Of a stretch of 64,000 bases of DNA, positions 24,662-33,354 are shown piece after piece (within the stretch, counting starts at the first letter, position 1; the number at the start of each line of letters is the position of its first letter). Under the pieces are notes generated by a model. It saw nothing but the letters and a program-made list of their open reading frames with translations, searched no databases and was not told the origin of the DNA. A program made the position numbers and the translations under genes. This DNA is from Chromobacterium paludis (GTDB lineage Bacteria > Pseudomonadota > Gammaproteobacteria > Burkholderiales > Chromobacteriaceae), in NCBI RefSeq assembly GCF_008275125.1, contig NZ_CP043473.1, positions 3,844,001 to 3,908,000 of the forward strand. Reading direction: 5' to 3'.

Positions 24662-25948
24662 ATGCCGAGTTTGAAAGCCCTGTTGCGAGGGGCGCTGCTG
24701 GCGGCGATGCTGCTGGCCGGCACCGCCCGCGCCGAACTGAACATCGAAATCATAGGCGGCGGTGCCAGCCGCCACGCCATTGCCGTGCTGCCGTTCAAGG
24801 ACGAAGCCCCCACCCAGGGCAATCTGACGCCGGTGATCCGCAACGACCTGGCGCTATCCGGCGCCTTCCGGCTGGTGGATCCGTCCACCGTCGCAGATAC
24901 GCCGTTTGAGCCGGCTGACATCCACTACCCGCTGTGGCAGGCCGCCGGAGCGCAGTCCATCGCCATCGGCAAGGTGGAAAACGCCGCCGGGGGGCAACTG
25001 AAGATCAGCTTCCGCCTGATGGACGCGTCGCAGCAGAAGCAGCTGGCCGGGGCCGAGTTCACCGTCACGCCGGACCGCAGCCGCCAGGTGGCGCACGCCA
25101 TCGCCGACCTGATCTACGAGGCCATCACCGGGCAGAAGGGCTTCTTCAACACCCGCCTGGCCTATGTGCTGAAATCCGGCCGCAGCTACGCGCTGCAGAT
25201 TTCCGACGTGGACGGCCAGCGCAGCCAGACCATACTGCGCTCCACCGAGCCCATCATCTCCCCCAGCTGGAGCCCGGACGGCCGCCACATCGCCTACGTC
25301 TCCTTCGCCAGCCAGAAGCCGGTGGTGTGGGTGCAGGACCTGGCCACCGGCCAGCGCCGCGCCGTGGCCAATTTCAAGGGCAGCAATTCCGCGCCGGCCT
25401 GGAGCCCGGACGGCAGCCGGCTGGCCGTGGTGCTGACCACCAGCGGCAACTCTCAGATATATATATTAAATATGCTGGGCGGTCCGCCGCGCCGGCTGAT
25501 GTATAACGGAGGAATCGACACCGAGCCGGCCTTCAGTCCCGACGGCTCCATGATCTACTTCGTGTCGGACCGCAGCGGCGGCCCGCAAATCTATCGCGTG
25601 CCGGTAAACGGCGGCGATGCCCAGCGCGTTACTTGGGACGGTAACTATAATGTTTCGCCGAAGTTGTCTCCGGACGGCAAGACCCTGGTCTATATCCGTC
25701 GTTCGGCCGGCAATTTCCGCGTGATGTCGCAAGACCTGGCAACTAATGACACTCGTTTATTGTCAGATGGAAGTTACAGCGAGCGCCCCAGCTTCGCGCC
25801 CAATGGCAGCATGGTGCTGTATTCCAGCGATGTCGGCGGCAAGAGCGTGCTGTACGCGGCTAGCGCCGACGGCAGCAGCAAGGTGAAACTGGCAGTGCTC
25901 AATGGTGATGTACAGGACCCGGCATGGGGTCCATTCAATAATCCTTGA
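24662..25948 (+). CDS. tolB: Tol-Pal system protein TolB
   Basis: Periplasmic protein of 428 residues with a Sec signal peptide cleaved near ARA-ELNIE. The N-terminal domain (about 25-160) is followed by a six-bladed beta-propeller (about 180-425) with repeated W/FSPDG units (SWSPDGRHIAYVSF, AWSPDGSRLAVV, AFSPDGSMIYFVS, KLSPDGKTLVYI). It shuttles between Pal and TolA during outer-membrane constriction. Ribosome site GAGGAAG precedes the ATG. A patch at 25457-25471 uses codons ATA, TAT, ATA, TTA, AAT, unusual for this GC-rich gene. Confidence 0.96.
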   Translation: MPSLKALLRGALLAAMLLAGTARAELNIEIIGGGASRHAIAVLPFKDEAPTQGNLTPVIRNDLALSGAFRLVDPSTVADTPFEPADIHYPLWQAAGAQSIAIGKVENAAGGQLKISFRLMDASQQKQLAGAEFTVTPDRSRQVAHAIADLIYEAITGQKGFFNTRLAYVLKSGRSYALQISDVDGQRSQTILRSTEPIISPSWSPDGRHIAYVSFASQKPVVWVQDLATGQRRAVANFKGSNSAPAWSPDGSRLAVVLTTSGNSQIYILNMLGGPPRRLMYNGGIDTEPAFSPDGSMIYFVSDRSGGPQIYRVPVNGGDAQRVTWDGNYNVSPKLSPDGKTLVYIRRSAGNFRVMSQDLATNDTRLLSDGSYSERPSFAPNGSMVLYSSDVGGKSVLYAASADGSSKVKLAVLNGDVQDPAWGPFNNP

Positions 25949-25962
25949 TCGGGAGCCACAAG

Positions 25963-26484
25963 ATGAAACTGAAACAACTCGCACTTGCCTCTGCAGTCGC
26001 TACCCTGCTGGCCGCCTGCGCCAGCACCAAGCCGGCCGAAACCCCGGCCGCTCCGGTCGCCCAGGCGCCGGTGACTCAGGCGCCGACGACCTCCGGCAGC
26101 AACACCGGCAATGTGGCGATGGACCCGCTGCATGACCCGAACAGCCCGCTGGCCAAGCGCAGCGTCTACTTCGCCTTCGACTCCTCCGCCATCGACGGCG
26201 CCGGCAAGGTCACCGTGTCCAACCACGCCGACTACCTGAAGGGCCATGACGCCCAGAAGGTGATCATCCAGGGCAACACCGACGCCCGCGGCAGCCGCGA
26301 GTACAACCTGGCCCTGGGCCAGCGCCGCGCCGAAAGCGTCAAGCATGCCATGGAAGTGCTGGGCGTGAAGGAACAGCAACTGGAAGCCGTCAGCTTCGGC
26401 AAGGAAAAGCCGAAGGCGATGGGCCACACCGAGGCCGACTACGCCGAGAACCGTCGCGCCGACATCGTCTACCAGGGCCAGTAA
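25963..26484 (+). CDS. pal: Peptidoglycan-associated lipoprotein Pal
   Basis: Outer-membrane lipoprotein of 173 residues: lipobox LLAACAST at about 18-21, a Pro/Ala/Thr-rich linker, then an OmpA-C domain (about 60-173) with VYFAFDSSAIDG, IQGNTDARGSREYNLALGQRRAESV and the diaminopimelate-binding Asp/Arg set. It starts 14 bases after tolB with GGGAG as ribosome site. A terminator follows, which should lower expression of cpoB. Confidence 0.96.
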   Translation: MKLKQLALASAVATLLAACASTKPAETPAAPVAQAPVTQAPTTSGSNTGNVAMDPLHDPNSPLAKRSVYFAFDSSAIDGAGKVTVSNHADYLKGHDAQKVIIQGNTDARGSREYNLALGQRRAESVKHAMEVLGVKEQQLEAVSFGKEKPKAMGHTEADYAENRRADIVYQGQ

Positions 26485-26494
26485 GCGCCTGTCG

Positions 26495-26525
26495 CGGGCG
26501 GCCGGATGGCCGCCCGTTTTGGTTT
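26495..26525 (+). terminator. Terminator between pal and cpoB
   Basis: Nine-base-pair perfect stem CGGGCGGCC / GGCCGCCCG with loop GGAT, then TTTTGGTTT. Confidence 0.75.
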
Positions 26526-26595
26526 GCACCAGCCGGATGCCAAGCGGCGGCACAGCCGCTATGATGTCCGGCATTCTTCATCCATCGGAACGCCC

Positions 26596-27339
26596 ATGAA
26601 CCGCATCGCCATCAGTAGCGCCCTGCTGTTGACGCTGGCCGGCTGCGCCAGCACCAGTGACCTGGAAGCCACCCGACGCCAGCTGGACATGGTGAACCAG
26701 CAGGCCACGACCCGCATCGCCGCGGTGGAAAGCAAGCTGTCCAACGACAAATTGCTGGAAATGGTCAACGAGGTGGAAAGGCTGAAAGCCGAAGTCGCCA
26801 AGCTGCGCGGCGACGTTGAAGTGCTGAACTACAATCTGCAGACCACGCAAAAGCGCCAGAACGACCTGTACAACGATCTGGACGGCCGCCTGAGCAAGCT
26901 GGAGGGCAGCGGCAAGCAGGACGCCTCGCAACCGGCCGCCGCCCAGCAGCAGGCAGCCGCCGGCGACAGCCAGACCGCGCCTGACTACGACAAGGCGCTG
27001 AATCTCCTGCGCGCGCGCGACTTCCCCAACGCGATCAACGCGCTGGCCGCCTTCCTCCAGCAAAACCCGCAGGCGCCGCAAGCGGCGGAGGCCAGCTACT
27101 GGCTGGGCGTGGCCCATACCGCGCTGCGCCAGTACGACGCCGCCATCGAGATCCACCGCCGTTTCGTCGAACAGTATCCGACCAATCATTTCGCGCCGGA
27201 CGCGCTGCGCAATATCGGCAACTGCCAGCGCGATCTGGGGCAAGTGGACCAGGCCAAGAATACTTACCGTCGGCTGATCAAGCTCTATCCCAAGAGCGAT
27301 GCCGCGCTAAAAGCCAAGCAGGTGCTGAACCGGCTGTAA
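26596..27339 (+). CDS. cpoB: Cell division coordinator CpoB (YbgF)
   Basis: Periplasmic protein of 247 residues that couples Tol-Pal with peptidoglycan synthesis at the septum. A signal sequence with LTLAGCAST suggests a lipoprotein form, unlike soluble E. coli CpoB. A coiled coil (about 22-115) drives trimerisation, a Gln/Ala-rich linker follows, and TPR repeats fill about 130-247 (YDKALNLLRARDFPNAINAL, YWLGVAHTALRQYDAAIEIH, LRNIGNCQRDLGQVDQAKNT). It completes the tol cluster. A degraded second copy of its 3' half lies about 1 kb downstream. Confidence 0.9.
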   Translation: MNRIAISSALLLTLAGCASTSDLEATRRQLDMVNQQATTRIAAVESKLSNDKLLEMVNEVERLKAEVAKLRGDVEVLNYNLQTTQKRQNDLYNDLDGRLSKLEGSGKQDASQPAAAQQQAAAGDSQTAPDYDKALNLLRARDFPNAINALAAFLQQNPQAPQAAEASYWLGVAHTALRQYDAAIEIHRRFVEQYPTNHFAPDALRNIGNCQRDLGQVDQAKNTYRRLIKLYPKSDAALKAKQVLNRL

Positions 27340-27382
27340 GTTTTGCGCCAGGGTGGCCGGCCGGGGCCTGGGCCGGCGCCAG

Positions 27383-28123
27383 TCAAGGCCAGTGGATTTC
27401 CGGCAGGGCCTCGATCGCGGGGCGGGCGAAGAGGAAACCCTGGAAATGGCGGATGCCGCATTGCCGCAGCCAGTCCAGTTCTTCGCGCGTTTCCACGCCT
27501 TCCGCGATCACGGTGATGCCCAGCTCGCGGCATACGCCGACGTTGCCGTGGACGATGGCCTGCTTGACCCGGTCCTGGTGGATGCCGCGAATCAGGCCCA
27601 GGTCCAGCTTGACCAGATCGGGCTGGAATTCGGCCAGCAGGCTGAGGCCGGCATAGCCGGCGCCGAAATCGTCGATCGCGGTTAGAAAGCCCTGGCGCTT
27701 GTACTCCGTGAAGATGGATTGCAGATGCTGGCGGTCGCGCACCTGTTCCTGTTCCGCCACTTCAAAAATCAGTTGGTGGGTAGGGAAGGCATGCCGCTTG
27801 GCCGCTGCCAGCGTGGCGCGGATGCAGGTGGCCGGCTGGTATACCGCGTTGGGCAGAAAGTTGATGCTGACGTAGCACGTCACGCCCAGGCGCGCCGCCC
27901 ACTCCACCGCCAGGATGCGGCAGGCCTGATCGAAGCGGTAGCGGTTGGCGTCATCGACCCTGGCCAGTACCTGCTCCGCCCCCTCTCCCTGCATGCCCCT
28001 TACCAAGGCCTCATAGGCGAAGATTTCGCGGCGTTCGATGTCCACGATGGGCTGGAACGCCATGGTGAAGGCAAAGTCGAGCGCTTCGTTTTGTTGGCAG
28101 TGCTGGCAAGGTTCGGTTTTCAT
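27383..28123 (-). CDS. EAL-domain cyclic-di-GMP phosphodiesterase
   Basis: Stand-alone EAL protein of 246 residues. The N terminus has a Cys/His cluster (CQHCQQN) that could bind a metal. The catalytic set looks complete: EALVRG, the Asn in YVSINFLPNAV, FEVAEQE, IDDFGAGYAGL, DLVKLDLGLI, AEGVETREEL and FQGFLFARP. It should hydrolyse c-di-GMP to pGpG. No membrane segment or GGDEF partner is fused. A start at 28171 would add 16 residues; 28123 is preferred because the EAL family begins right after. It is convergent with cpoB and sits between cpoB and a cpoB remnant. Confidence 0.87.
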   Translation of the reverse strand: MKTEPCQHCQQNEALDFAFTMAFQPIVDIERREIFAYEALVRGMQGEGAEQVLARVDDANRYRFDQACRILAVEWAARLGVTCYVSINFLPNAVYQPATCIRATLAAAKRHAFPTHQLIFEVAEQEQVRDRQHLQSIFTEYKRQGFLTAIDDFGAGYAGLSLLAEFQPDLVKLDLGLIRGIHQDRVKQAIVHGNVGVCRELGITVIAEGVETREELDWLRQCGIRHFQGFLFARPAIEALPEIHWP

Positions 28124-28463
28124 GATCGATCCCAAGGCGAAGTCGGCGCGGCGAGCGCAAGGCAAGCCCATGTCATTTTAGTGGGATCGGACAAGCGCTA
28201 GCAAAGTCTTCCGCGGCGGCCAGGCAGAACGCGCCGCGAACAACGGCTCCACGCTTGCGGCCAGCGGCACGGTAAACCGCGCCTGACTTTCCCCAAGCGA
28301 TCAACGCGCTGGCCGCCATCTAGACCCATAGCCGCCTTGTCGCGTCGTACCCGGCCGCATATGTTGCAGGCGGCTGTCTTGCGCGATATCGCAAACTGCC
28401 GGCGCGACCGGGAACAGGGGAATCCGGTCAAGCGGACTCGGCGCAGGCTGGCCAGGCGCTATC
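28124..28463. other. 340-base region between EAL and Ada/AlkA-like genes
   Basis: No functional gene. About 28124-28270 holds nothing I recognise beyond the promoter expected for the EAL gene. From about 28276 the plus strand is a degraded copy of the 3' half of cpoB (listed separately). Confidence 0.6.
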
Positions 28464-28490
28464 TCAAGCGCGAGGCAGCAGGTGCTGGAC
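28276..28490 (+). pseudogene. Decayed partial duplicate of cpoB
   Basis: The plus strand matches the 3' half of cpoB in order and orientation. 28276-28288 is identical to 26974-26986, and 28297-28317 is identical to 27031-27051 (21 bases). From about 28318 it follows 27143-27265 with scattered substitutions (for example GATATCGCAAACTGCC against AATATCGGCAACTGCC). 28477-28487 is identical to 27317-27327. At least two deletions separate the blocks; they fall between short direct repeats in cpoB (GACT and GCCGCC). A TAG stop at 28321 and frame changes make it non-functional. The last 25 bases overlap the end of the Ada/AlkA-like gene, so the right edge is uncertain. Confidence 0.75.
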
Positions 28491-29708
28491 GGCGTAGGCG
28501 CGCCAGGGGCGCCAGCTATCCAGGCGGGCGGGCGACAGGTCCGCCGCGTCGCCCTCCCAGGCCCGCAGCAGCGCCCTCCAGTCCAAGCCAAGCGGCACGG
28601 TATCCGTCTCCTCCTCCGGCATGGCCTCATCCGATTCCGGCAGCGCGTAGCGCAGCTCCGGAAACGCCGGATGGGCCAGCGGCAGGCCATGCGCGTCCAG
28701 CCACGCCTGCTTGTCCGGCGGGGACAGCCGGCGGAAACGGATTTCCCCGCCATCCCAAACGCCGGGCAGCCGCAAGCCCGGCTGCATCGCAATCCGCCGC
28801 GCCAGCAGCGGGTCTTCCGCCAGTTGGGTTTCTATCGGCTCCGGGTCCGCCGCCAGGTCGAACAAGGCCTTGATCCGGGCCAGCAGCCGCGGCAGGACGC
28901 GCAAGTGCGGGAAGTGAATATCGATTCGCAGCGCGCGCTTTTCCGGCGCGTGCGCCGCCGTCAGCACGCCGCATGCGCCGTCCAGCGCGATGGCGCGGAT
29001 GTATCGCTCCCGGTCTATGATTTCCAAACCCGGCGCGGCCTGGTCCTTTAGATGCGCCAGCATGGCCGGCCAGTGATAGGGCGGCCGATAGCGCAGCAGC
29101 AGGCTGATATGGTCGGCGGAGGCGTCCGCCGCGTCGGCGTCGCGGCGCAGTGCGCCGGGCGGCCGTTGATACAACTGCTGAAATACTTCGTTGAAGCGCC
29201 GCACGCTGCCGAAGCCGGCGGCGAAGGCGATGTCGGTCAGCGGCAGCCGGGTCTCATGTATCAGCTGCTTGGCCAGCAAGACGCGCCGCGTTTGCGCCAC
29301 CGCCAACGGCGATGCGCCGACGTGGCGCGAGAACACGCGCCGCAGCTGCCGCTCGCCCACGCCCAGCTTGTCCGCCAGGCTTTCCAGCCCCGCCTCGTCC
29401 AAGGCGCCTCGCTCGATCAAGGCCAGCGCGCGCGCCACGGTGTGGGAGTGGCCGCTGTTGGCCACGCCGCGCCAGGCGCCGGAGTCCGGCGCGGCCTCGG
29501 GCCGGCAGCGCAGGCAGGGGCGGAAGCCGGCCTCCTGCGCCGCCGCCGCCGTGGGGTAGACCAGGATGTTCTCGCGCTTGGCGGTGCGGGCCGGGCAGAT
29601 GGGCCGGCAGTAAATGCCGGTGCTGCGCACGCCGATGAAGAAGCGGCCATCGAAGCGGGCGTCGCGGCTGGCCAGGGCGCGGTGGCAAAAATCGGGATCG
29701 AGTTCCAT
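28464..29708 (-). CDS. Ada/AraC/AlkA-like protein lacking the HhH-GPD core
   Basis: Protein of 414 residues built like the Ada-AlkA fusions of proteobacteria. Residues 1-75 form the Ada zinc domain with four Cys (YCRPICPAR, RPCLRCRPE), whose first Cys takes methyl from phosphotriesters. Residues 85-185 are an AraC-type helix-turn-helix. From about 195 an AlkA N-terminal domain follows (LLRYRPPYHWPAML to PGLRLPGVWDG). The helix-hairpin-helix GPD core of about 100 residues (ILGQQV to LPGIGxWTA) is missing, replaced by about 45 unrelated residues, before the AlkA end WRPWRAYAVQHLL resumes. Glycosylase activity is therefore doubtful; the protein may act only as a methylation-sensing regulator. 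It is divergent from the PEP-mutase-family gene. Confidence 0.7.
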   Translation of the reverse strand: MELDPDFCHRALASRDARFDGRFFIGVRSTGIYCRPICPARTAKRENILVYPTAAAAQEAGFRPCLRCRPEAAPDSGAWRGVANSGHSHTVARALALIERGALDEAGLESLADKLGVGERQLRRVFSRHVGASPLAVAQTRRVLLAKQLIHETRLPLTDIAFAAGFGSVRRFNEVFQQLYQRPPGALRRDADAADASADHISLLLRYRPPYHWPAMLAHLKDQAAPGLEIIDRERYIRAIALDGACGVLTAAHAPEKRALRIDIHFPHLRVLPRLLARIKALFDLAADPEPIETQLAEDPLLARRIAMQPGLRLPGVWDGGEIRFRRLSPPDKQAWLDAHGLPLAHPAFPELRYALPESDEAMPEEETDTVPLGLDWRALLRAWEGDAADLSPARLDSWRPWRAYAVQHLLPRA

Positions 29709-29846
29709 GGCGCGATGATCGCGCCAAACGTGGCGGCGGGCCAGCGCTTTTCGGACCAGCATCCCAGGGGTGTCCGGGTCCGATTTCCGCCAGCCTGGCG
29801 GGCCGCGGCCGGCGAAGATGGCGGCGTTTTCACACCAGGAGCCGCC

Positions 29847-30683
29847 ATGATCGCGCCGCAGTCCGTCTTTCAATCGTTTCGCCAACTCAATCAGCAGGGC
29901 CGCTTGTTGCTGCCCTGCGCCTGGGACGCCGCCAGCGCCCGCTTGTTCGAGGCCGCCGGCCATCCCGCCATCGCCACCACCAGCGGCGGCATCGCCTATG
30001 CGAGGGGCGTGGGCGATGCCCAGCGGTTGGGGCGAGAGGCCATGCTGCGGGAGATCGCCGCCATCGTGCGCAGCGTGGGCGTGCCGGTCAGCGCCGATAT
30101 CGAAGCCGGCTATGGCTTGCCGCCGCATGAGGTCGCGTTGACGGTGCGCGGCGCCTTGGAGGCCGGCGCGGTGGGCGTCAACCTGGAGGACAATGGCCAT
30201 GGCGCGCTGCCGCAGCCCTTGTTCGCCATCGCGGCGCAATGCGAGCGGCTGGCGGCCGCGAGGCAGGCCGCCGACGCGCTGGGCGCGCCGCTGTGGATCA
30301 ATGCCCGCGTCGACACCTATTTGCTGGACTTGGGCCTGGATGACGAGCTGCGTTTCGCCGAGACGCTGGCGCGCGGCAAGGCCTATCTGGCGGCCGGCGC
30401 GGACATGGTGTTCGCTCCTGGCCTGGCGGACGTGGAGGAGGCGCGGCGGCTCGCCGCGGATCTGGGTGGCCCGCTGAACCTGATGGCCCTGCCCGGCGTG
30501 CCCGGCGCGTCCGGCTGGTTCGATGTCGGGGTTGCCCGGGTCAGCCTGGGCGTCGGCCCCATGCTGGCGGCGATGGGCCTGGCGCTGCGCATGGCGGAGG
30601 AAGCGAGAGCGGGTGTTTGGACGGCCATGACGGAACACCATTACGGCTTCGCCGAGGCGGAGGCCTTGTTCGCGCAGTCTTGA
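29847..30683 (+). CDS. Isocitrate lyase/PEP mutase-family enzyme
   Basis: TIM-barrel enzyme of 278 residues. Blocks LLLPCAWDAASARLFEAAG, VPVSADIEAGYG, GAVGVNLEDNGHG and LWINARVDTYLL belong to the PEP mutase/ICL superfamily: the Asp of SADIEAGYG binds Mg2+ and LED replaces the usual NIED. The CGH-type loop of lyases such as PrpB and AceA is not evident, so the reaction could be oxaloacetate- or phosphonopyruvate-type chemistry. The ATG at 29847 follows AGGAGCC. Its neighbour on the other side is the Ada/AlkA-like gene, 138 bases away; co-regulation is possible. Confidence 0.8.
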   Translation: MIAPQSVFQSFRQLNQQGRLLLPCAWDAASARLFEAAGHPAIATTSGGIAYARGVGDAQRLGREAMLREIAAIVRSVGVPVSADIEAGYGLPPHEVALTVRGALEAGAVGVNLEDNGHGALPQPLFAIAAQCERLAAARQAADALGAPLWINARVDTYLLDLGLDDELRFAETLARGKAYLAAGADMVFAPGLADVEEARRLAADLGGPLNLMALPGVPGASGWFDVGVARVSLGVGPMLAAMGLALRMAEEARAGVWTAMTEHHYGFAEAEALFAQS

Positions 30684-30757
30684 GCGGGTGGTGTCCGCGT
30701 CGCGCGCAAAATTTTTCTGCGGGGCGTTTGGGTGCAGCGCGGTTTCGCTGGGGGATG

Positions 30758-30766
30758 TTATCCACA
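30758..30766 (+). promoter_or_regulatory. Single consensus DnaA box
   Basis: TTATCCACA matches the DnaA 9-mer exactly. It lies in a 216-base gap without genes. No second perfect box is next to it (a weaker TTTACCCACA is near 30789), so it is not an origin. Confidence 0.3.
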
Positions 30767-30899
30767 GAAAAAGGGCAGGGAGTTATTTTACCCACAGCTT
30801 GGCGGTTTGCCGGCGCAAGCGCAGGCAAGGCCGGGTGACGGCGGGGGGAGGCGCGCGCCGGCAAGGCGGCTTGGCCGGCGGCGCAAGGCAGTCAGCGCG

Positions 30900-31247
30900 T
30901 CAGCCGCCGTTTTTGATTTGTCGGCTGACCCCGTTTTCCTCCTGATTCAGCGTCTTGTGATCCTGTTTGCTCAGGTGGCCGTGGTCCAGCTTGGCCATGC
31001 CGCGCTCTTGCTGGCGGATGTTATGGTCTTCCCGGTGCAGTTTGTTCGCCTCGGCCTGGTTGATCTGGCCGCTTTTCTCTTCCCGGTGGATGCGCTTGTT
31101 CTGATTGGCCAGGCGTTTGTTGACCTCGACGCGGCGCGGGTGGTGTTGTTGCCATCGGGTTTCATTGGCCTGGGCCGCGCCCGCGAAAACCAGGCCGCAA
31201 GCGGCGAGCAGGGTGGCGGACAGGACGGTGCGAGCGAGCGTGTTCAT
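30900..31247 (-). CDS. Small periplasmic protein, charged coiled-coil type
   Basis: A 115-residue protein with a Sec signal peptide ending near AQA-NETRW. The mature part is highly charged and helical, with repeated heptad-like pieces: RLANQNKRIHREEKSG, ANKLHREDHNIRQQERGMA, DHGHLSKQDHKTLNQEENGV. Similar small proteins are widespread in proteobacteria without known function, and I recognise no named domain. His residues are frequent (9), so metal binding is conceivable. The start at 31247 is chosen because it opens the signal peptide. Neighbours give no hint of its role. Confidence 0.7.
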   Translation of the reverse strand: MNTLARTVLSATLLAACGLVFAGAAQANETRWQQHHPRRVEVNKRLANQNKRIHREEKSGQINQAEANKLHREDHNIRQQERGMAKLDHGHLSKQDHKTLNQEENGVSRQIKNGG

Positions 31248-31401
31248 AATGTTCTCCGGCTTGAGGGTCAGGCGACGATTGCCTGAAACCAGCATAAGCC
31301 GGGTGGAGGAAACGCTGTGTGGCCAGGCATATGTACATATTTGTAAACGGCCGCCGCTTTACGACCCTTCACAATTGTCGGCGAGGACGGACTGGATCGG
31401 G

Positions 31402-31701
31402 TCAGGCGGCCTGGCCATACCGCGCCAAAACATCCCGTTTGGCGGCGACCGACAGTTGCTTGAAAGCGTATTCGGCGCGCAGCGCCGCGGAGCGGTCCGG
31501 GTATTCGACGACCAAGGCGATGGCGACGGGCGGATTGAGGCGGGTGTAGCGCGCGCCCTTGCCGGCCTGGTGCTGGGCGTAGCGGCGGTCCACGTCGGTG
31601 CTGACGCCGGTGTACAGCGCGCCGCTTTCGCAGCGCAGCACGTAGAGAAACCAGGGCCGTGGCCGGCCCTGGCTGTCGGATTTACAGCTCGTCGCCGCCA
31701 T
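31402..31701 (-). CDS. GIY-YIG endonuclease-domain protein
   Basis: Small protein of 99 residues consisting of a GIY-YIG nuclease fold like E. coli YhbQ. It has FLYVLRC as the GIY strand, [16 protein letters not shown] carrying the YIG strand and catalytic Arg, and the Glu of [10 protein letters not shown]. Function of this subfamily is unclear; DNA processing is suspected. The ATG at 31701 overlaps the end of the upstream TerC-like gene by 20 bases, suggesting translational coupling. Confidence 0.82.
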   Translation of the reverse strand: MAATSCKSDSQGRPRPWFLYVLRCESGALYTGVSTDVDRRYAQHQAGKGARYTRLNPPVAIALVVEYPDRSAALRAEYAFKQLSVAAKRDVLARYGQAA

Positions 31702-33265
31702 GGCTGGCCAGCGGGCTGATGAGCACGCGTTCGGTGCGGTTGCCCTTCTGCGCGGTGACGCAGAGCTTCCAGTCGCCGACGATGATCTCATCGCCCTCGC
31801 GCGGGATGCGCTCCAGGCAGTCCATCAGCAGGCCGGCCACGGTATGGAAGTCTTCGTCTTCGAAATCGCCCAGGGTCAGGTACTGCTCCAGGGTCACCAG
31901 CTCCAGGCTGCCCTCCACGTCGTAGCCGCCGTCCGGCTGGGCGACGATGGCCGGCAGCTCATGGCGTTCGTGCTCTTCCGGGAATTCGCCGGCAATCGCC
32001 TCCATCAGGTCTTTCTGGGTGACGATGCCTTCCAGGCTGCCGAATTCGTTGACCACGAAGGCCATGTCGGCGGCGTGCTGGCGGAAGCTTTCCAGCGCCT
32101 TCAGCACGGTGACGGTTTCCGGCAGCACCAGCGGCTGGCGCAGCGCGGCGTCGATGTCCAGCGGGCGGCCGTCCAGCAGCTGCGCCAGCAGGTCCTTGCG
32201 CGCGACGATGCCCAGCGGCTCGTCTATGCTGCCATCGCGTATCACCACCAGGCGCGAGTAGGGGCTGTCGCGCAGCGCCTGGCGCTGGGAGGCTTCCGGC
32301 TGGCTCAGGTCCAGCTTGTGGATGTCGGCGCGGGGGGTGGCGATGACGCGGATGGGGCGTTCGGCCAGGGTCAGCACGCTGTGTATCATGGCGCGCTCGT
32401 TGTGGCCGAAGGCGGTGTCTTCCACCGGCTGCGGGCCGGTTTCCGGTTTGGCTTCGGCGGCGGCGCTGTCGGCCAGGCGGCTGCCCATCAGGCTCAGCAC
32501 GGTGTTGGCGGTGCGTTCGCGGAAGCTCTGGGTGCGGTTCAGGTAGCGGATGCGGTTGGCTTGCGACACCTGGTTGAAGGCCTCGATCAGCACCGAGAAG
32601 CCGATGGCGGCGTACAGATAGCCCTTGGGGATGTGGAAGCCGAAGCCTTCCGCGATCAGGCTGAAGCCTATCATCAGCAGGAAGCCCAGGCACAGCATCA
32701 CCACGGTGGGGTGGGCGTTGACGAAGGCGGTCAGCGGCTTGCTGGCGGCGATCATCAGGATCATGGCGATGACCACGGCCAGCATCATCACGGCCAGGTG
32801 CTCGGACATGCCGATGGCGGTGATGACGGAGTCGATGGAGAACACGGCGTCCAGCACCAGAATCTGCGCGACGACGGTGGCGAAGGCGGCGTAGGCGCGC
32901 TGGGTGGCGCCCTTGGCGTGTTCCACGCCCTCCAGCCGCTCATGCAGCTCGGTGGTGGCCTTGAACAGCAGGAAGATGCCGCCGCCCAGCATGATCAGGT
33001 CGCGGCCGGCGAAGCCCTGGCCCCAGACCGAAAACAGCGGCGTGGTCAGCGTGACCAGCCAGGAAATGCTGGCGAGCAGGCCCAGGCGCATGACCAGCGC
33101 CAGCGACAGGCCGGTGACGCGGGCGCGGTCGCGCTGCTCGGGAGGCAGTTTTTCGGCCAGAATGGCCACGAAGATCAGGTTGTCTATGCCCAGGACGATC
33201 TCGAGGATGATCAGGGTCAGGAGGCCAAGCCAGGCGGCGGGGTCGGACAGCCATGAAAGGTCCAT
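31682..33265 (-). CDS. TerC-family membrane protein with CBS and CorC/HlyC domains
   Basis: Inner-membrane protein of 527 residues. The first 240 residues form about seven helices of TerC type, with acidic metal-binding helices ([32 protein letters not shown]). Two CBS domains follow (about 300-425: [28 protein letters not shown]) and a C-terminal CorC_HlyC domain (about 440-520: [19 protein letters not shown]). This is the YoaE/YegH layout. TerC proteins are linked to metal (manganese) export during secretion, but the role of this subgroup is unproven. Confidence 0.87.
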   Translation of the reverse strand: MDLSWLSDPAAWLGLLTLIILEIVLGIDNLIFVAILAEKLPPEQRDRARVTGLSLALVMRLGLLASISWLVTLTTPLFSVWGQGFAGRDLIMLGGGIFLLFKATTELHERLEGVEHAKGATQRAYAAFATVVAQILVLDAVFSIDSVITAIGMSEHLAVMMLAVVIAMILMIAASKPLTAFVNAHPTVVMLCLGFLLMIGFSLIAEGFGFHIPKGYLYAAIGFSVLIEAFNQVSQANRIRYLNRTQSFRERTANTVLSLMGSRLADSAAAEAKPETGPQPVEDTAFGHNERAMIHSVLTLAERPIRVIATPRADIHKLDLSQPEASQRQALRDSPYSRLVVIRDGSIDEPLGIVARKDLLAQLLDGRPLDIDAALRQPLVLPETVTVLKALESFRQHAADMAFVVNEFGSLEGIVTQKDLMEAIAGEFPEEHERHELPAIVAQPDGGYDVEGSLELVTLEQYLTLGDFEDEDFHTVAGLLMDCLERIPREGDEIIVGDWKLCVTAQKGNRTERVLISPLASHGGDEL

Positions 33266-33354
33266 GATGGTGTAAAGCGTTCCTTGTGCGGTAAATAAAC
33301 GATAAAAAGCGCTACAAGGATACCAAATGCCATCGCCTCAGGCCCGGAAAATGC

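Noticed and set aside
30758-30766. DnaA box as a sign of a replication origin
   Set aside because: Only one perfect box, no AT-rich unwinding region and no dnaA, dnaN or rep gene nearby.
31700-33256. Open frame of more than 500 codons opposite the TerC-like gene
   Set aside because: Shadow of a conserved gene; the translation is low-complexity (Gly, His, Gln, Asp) with no recognisable family.
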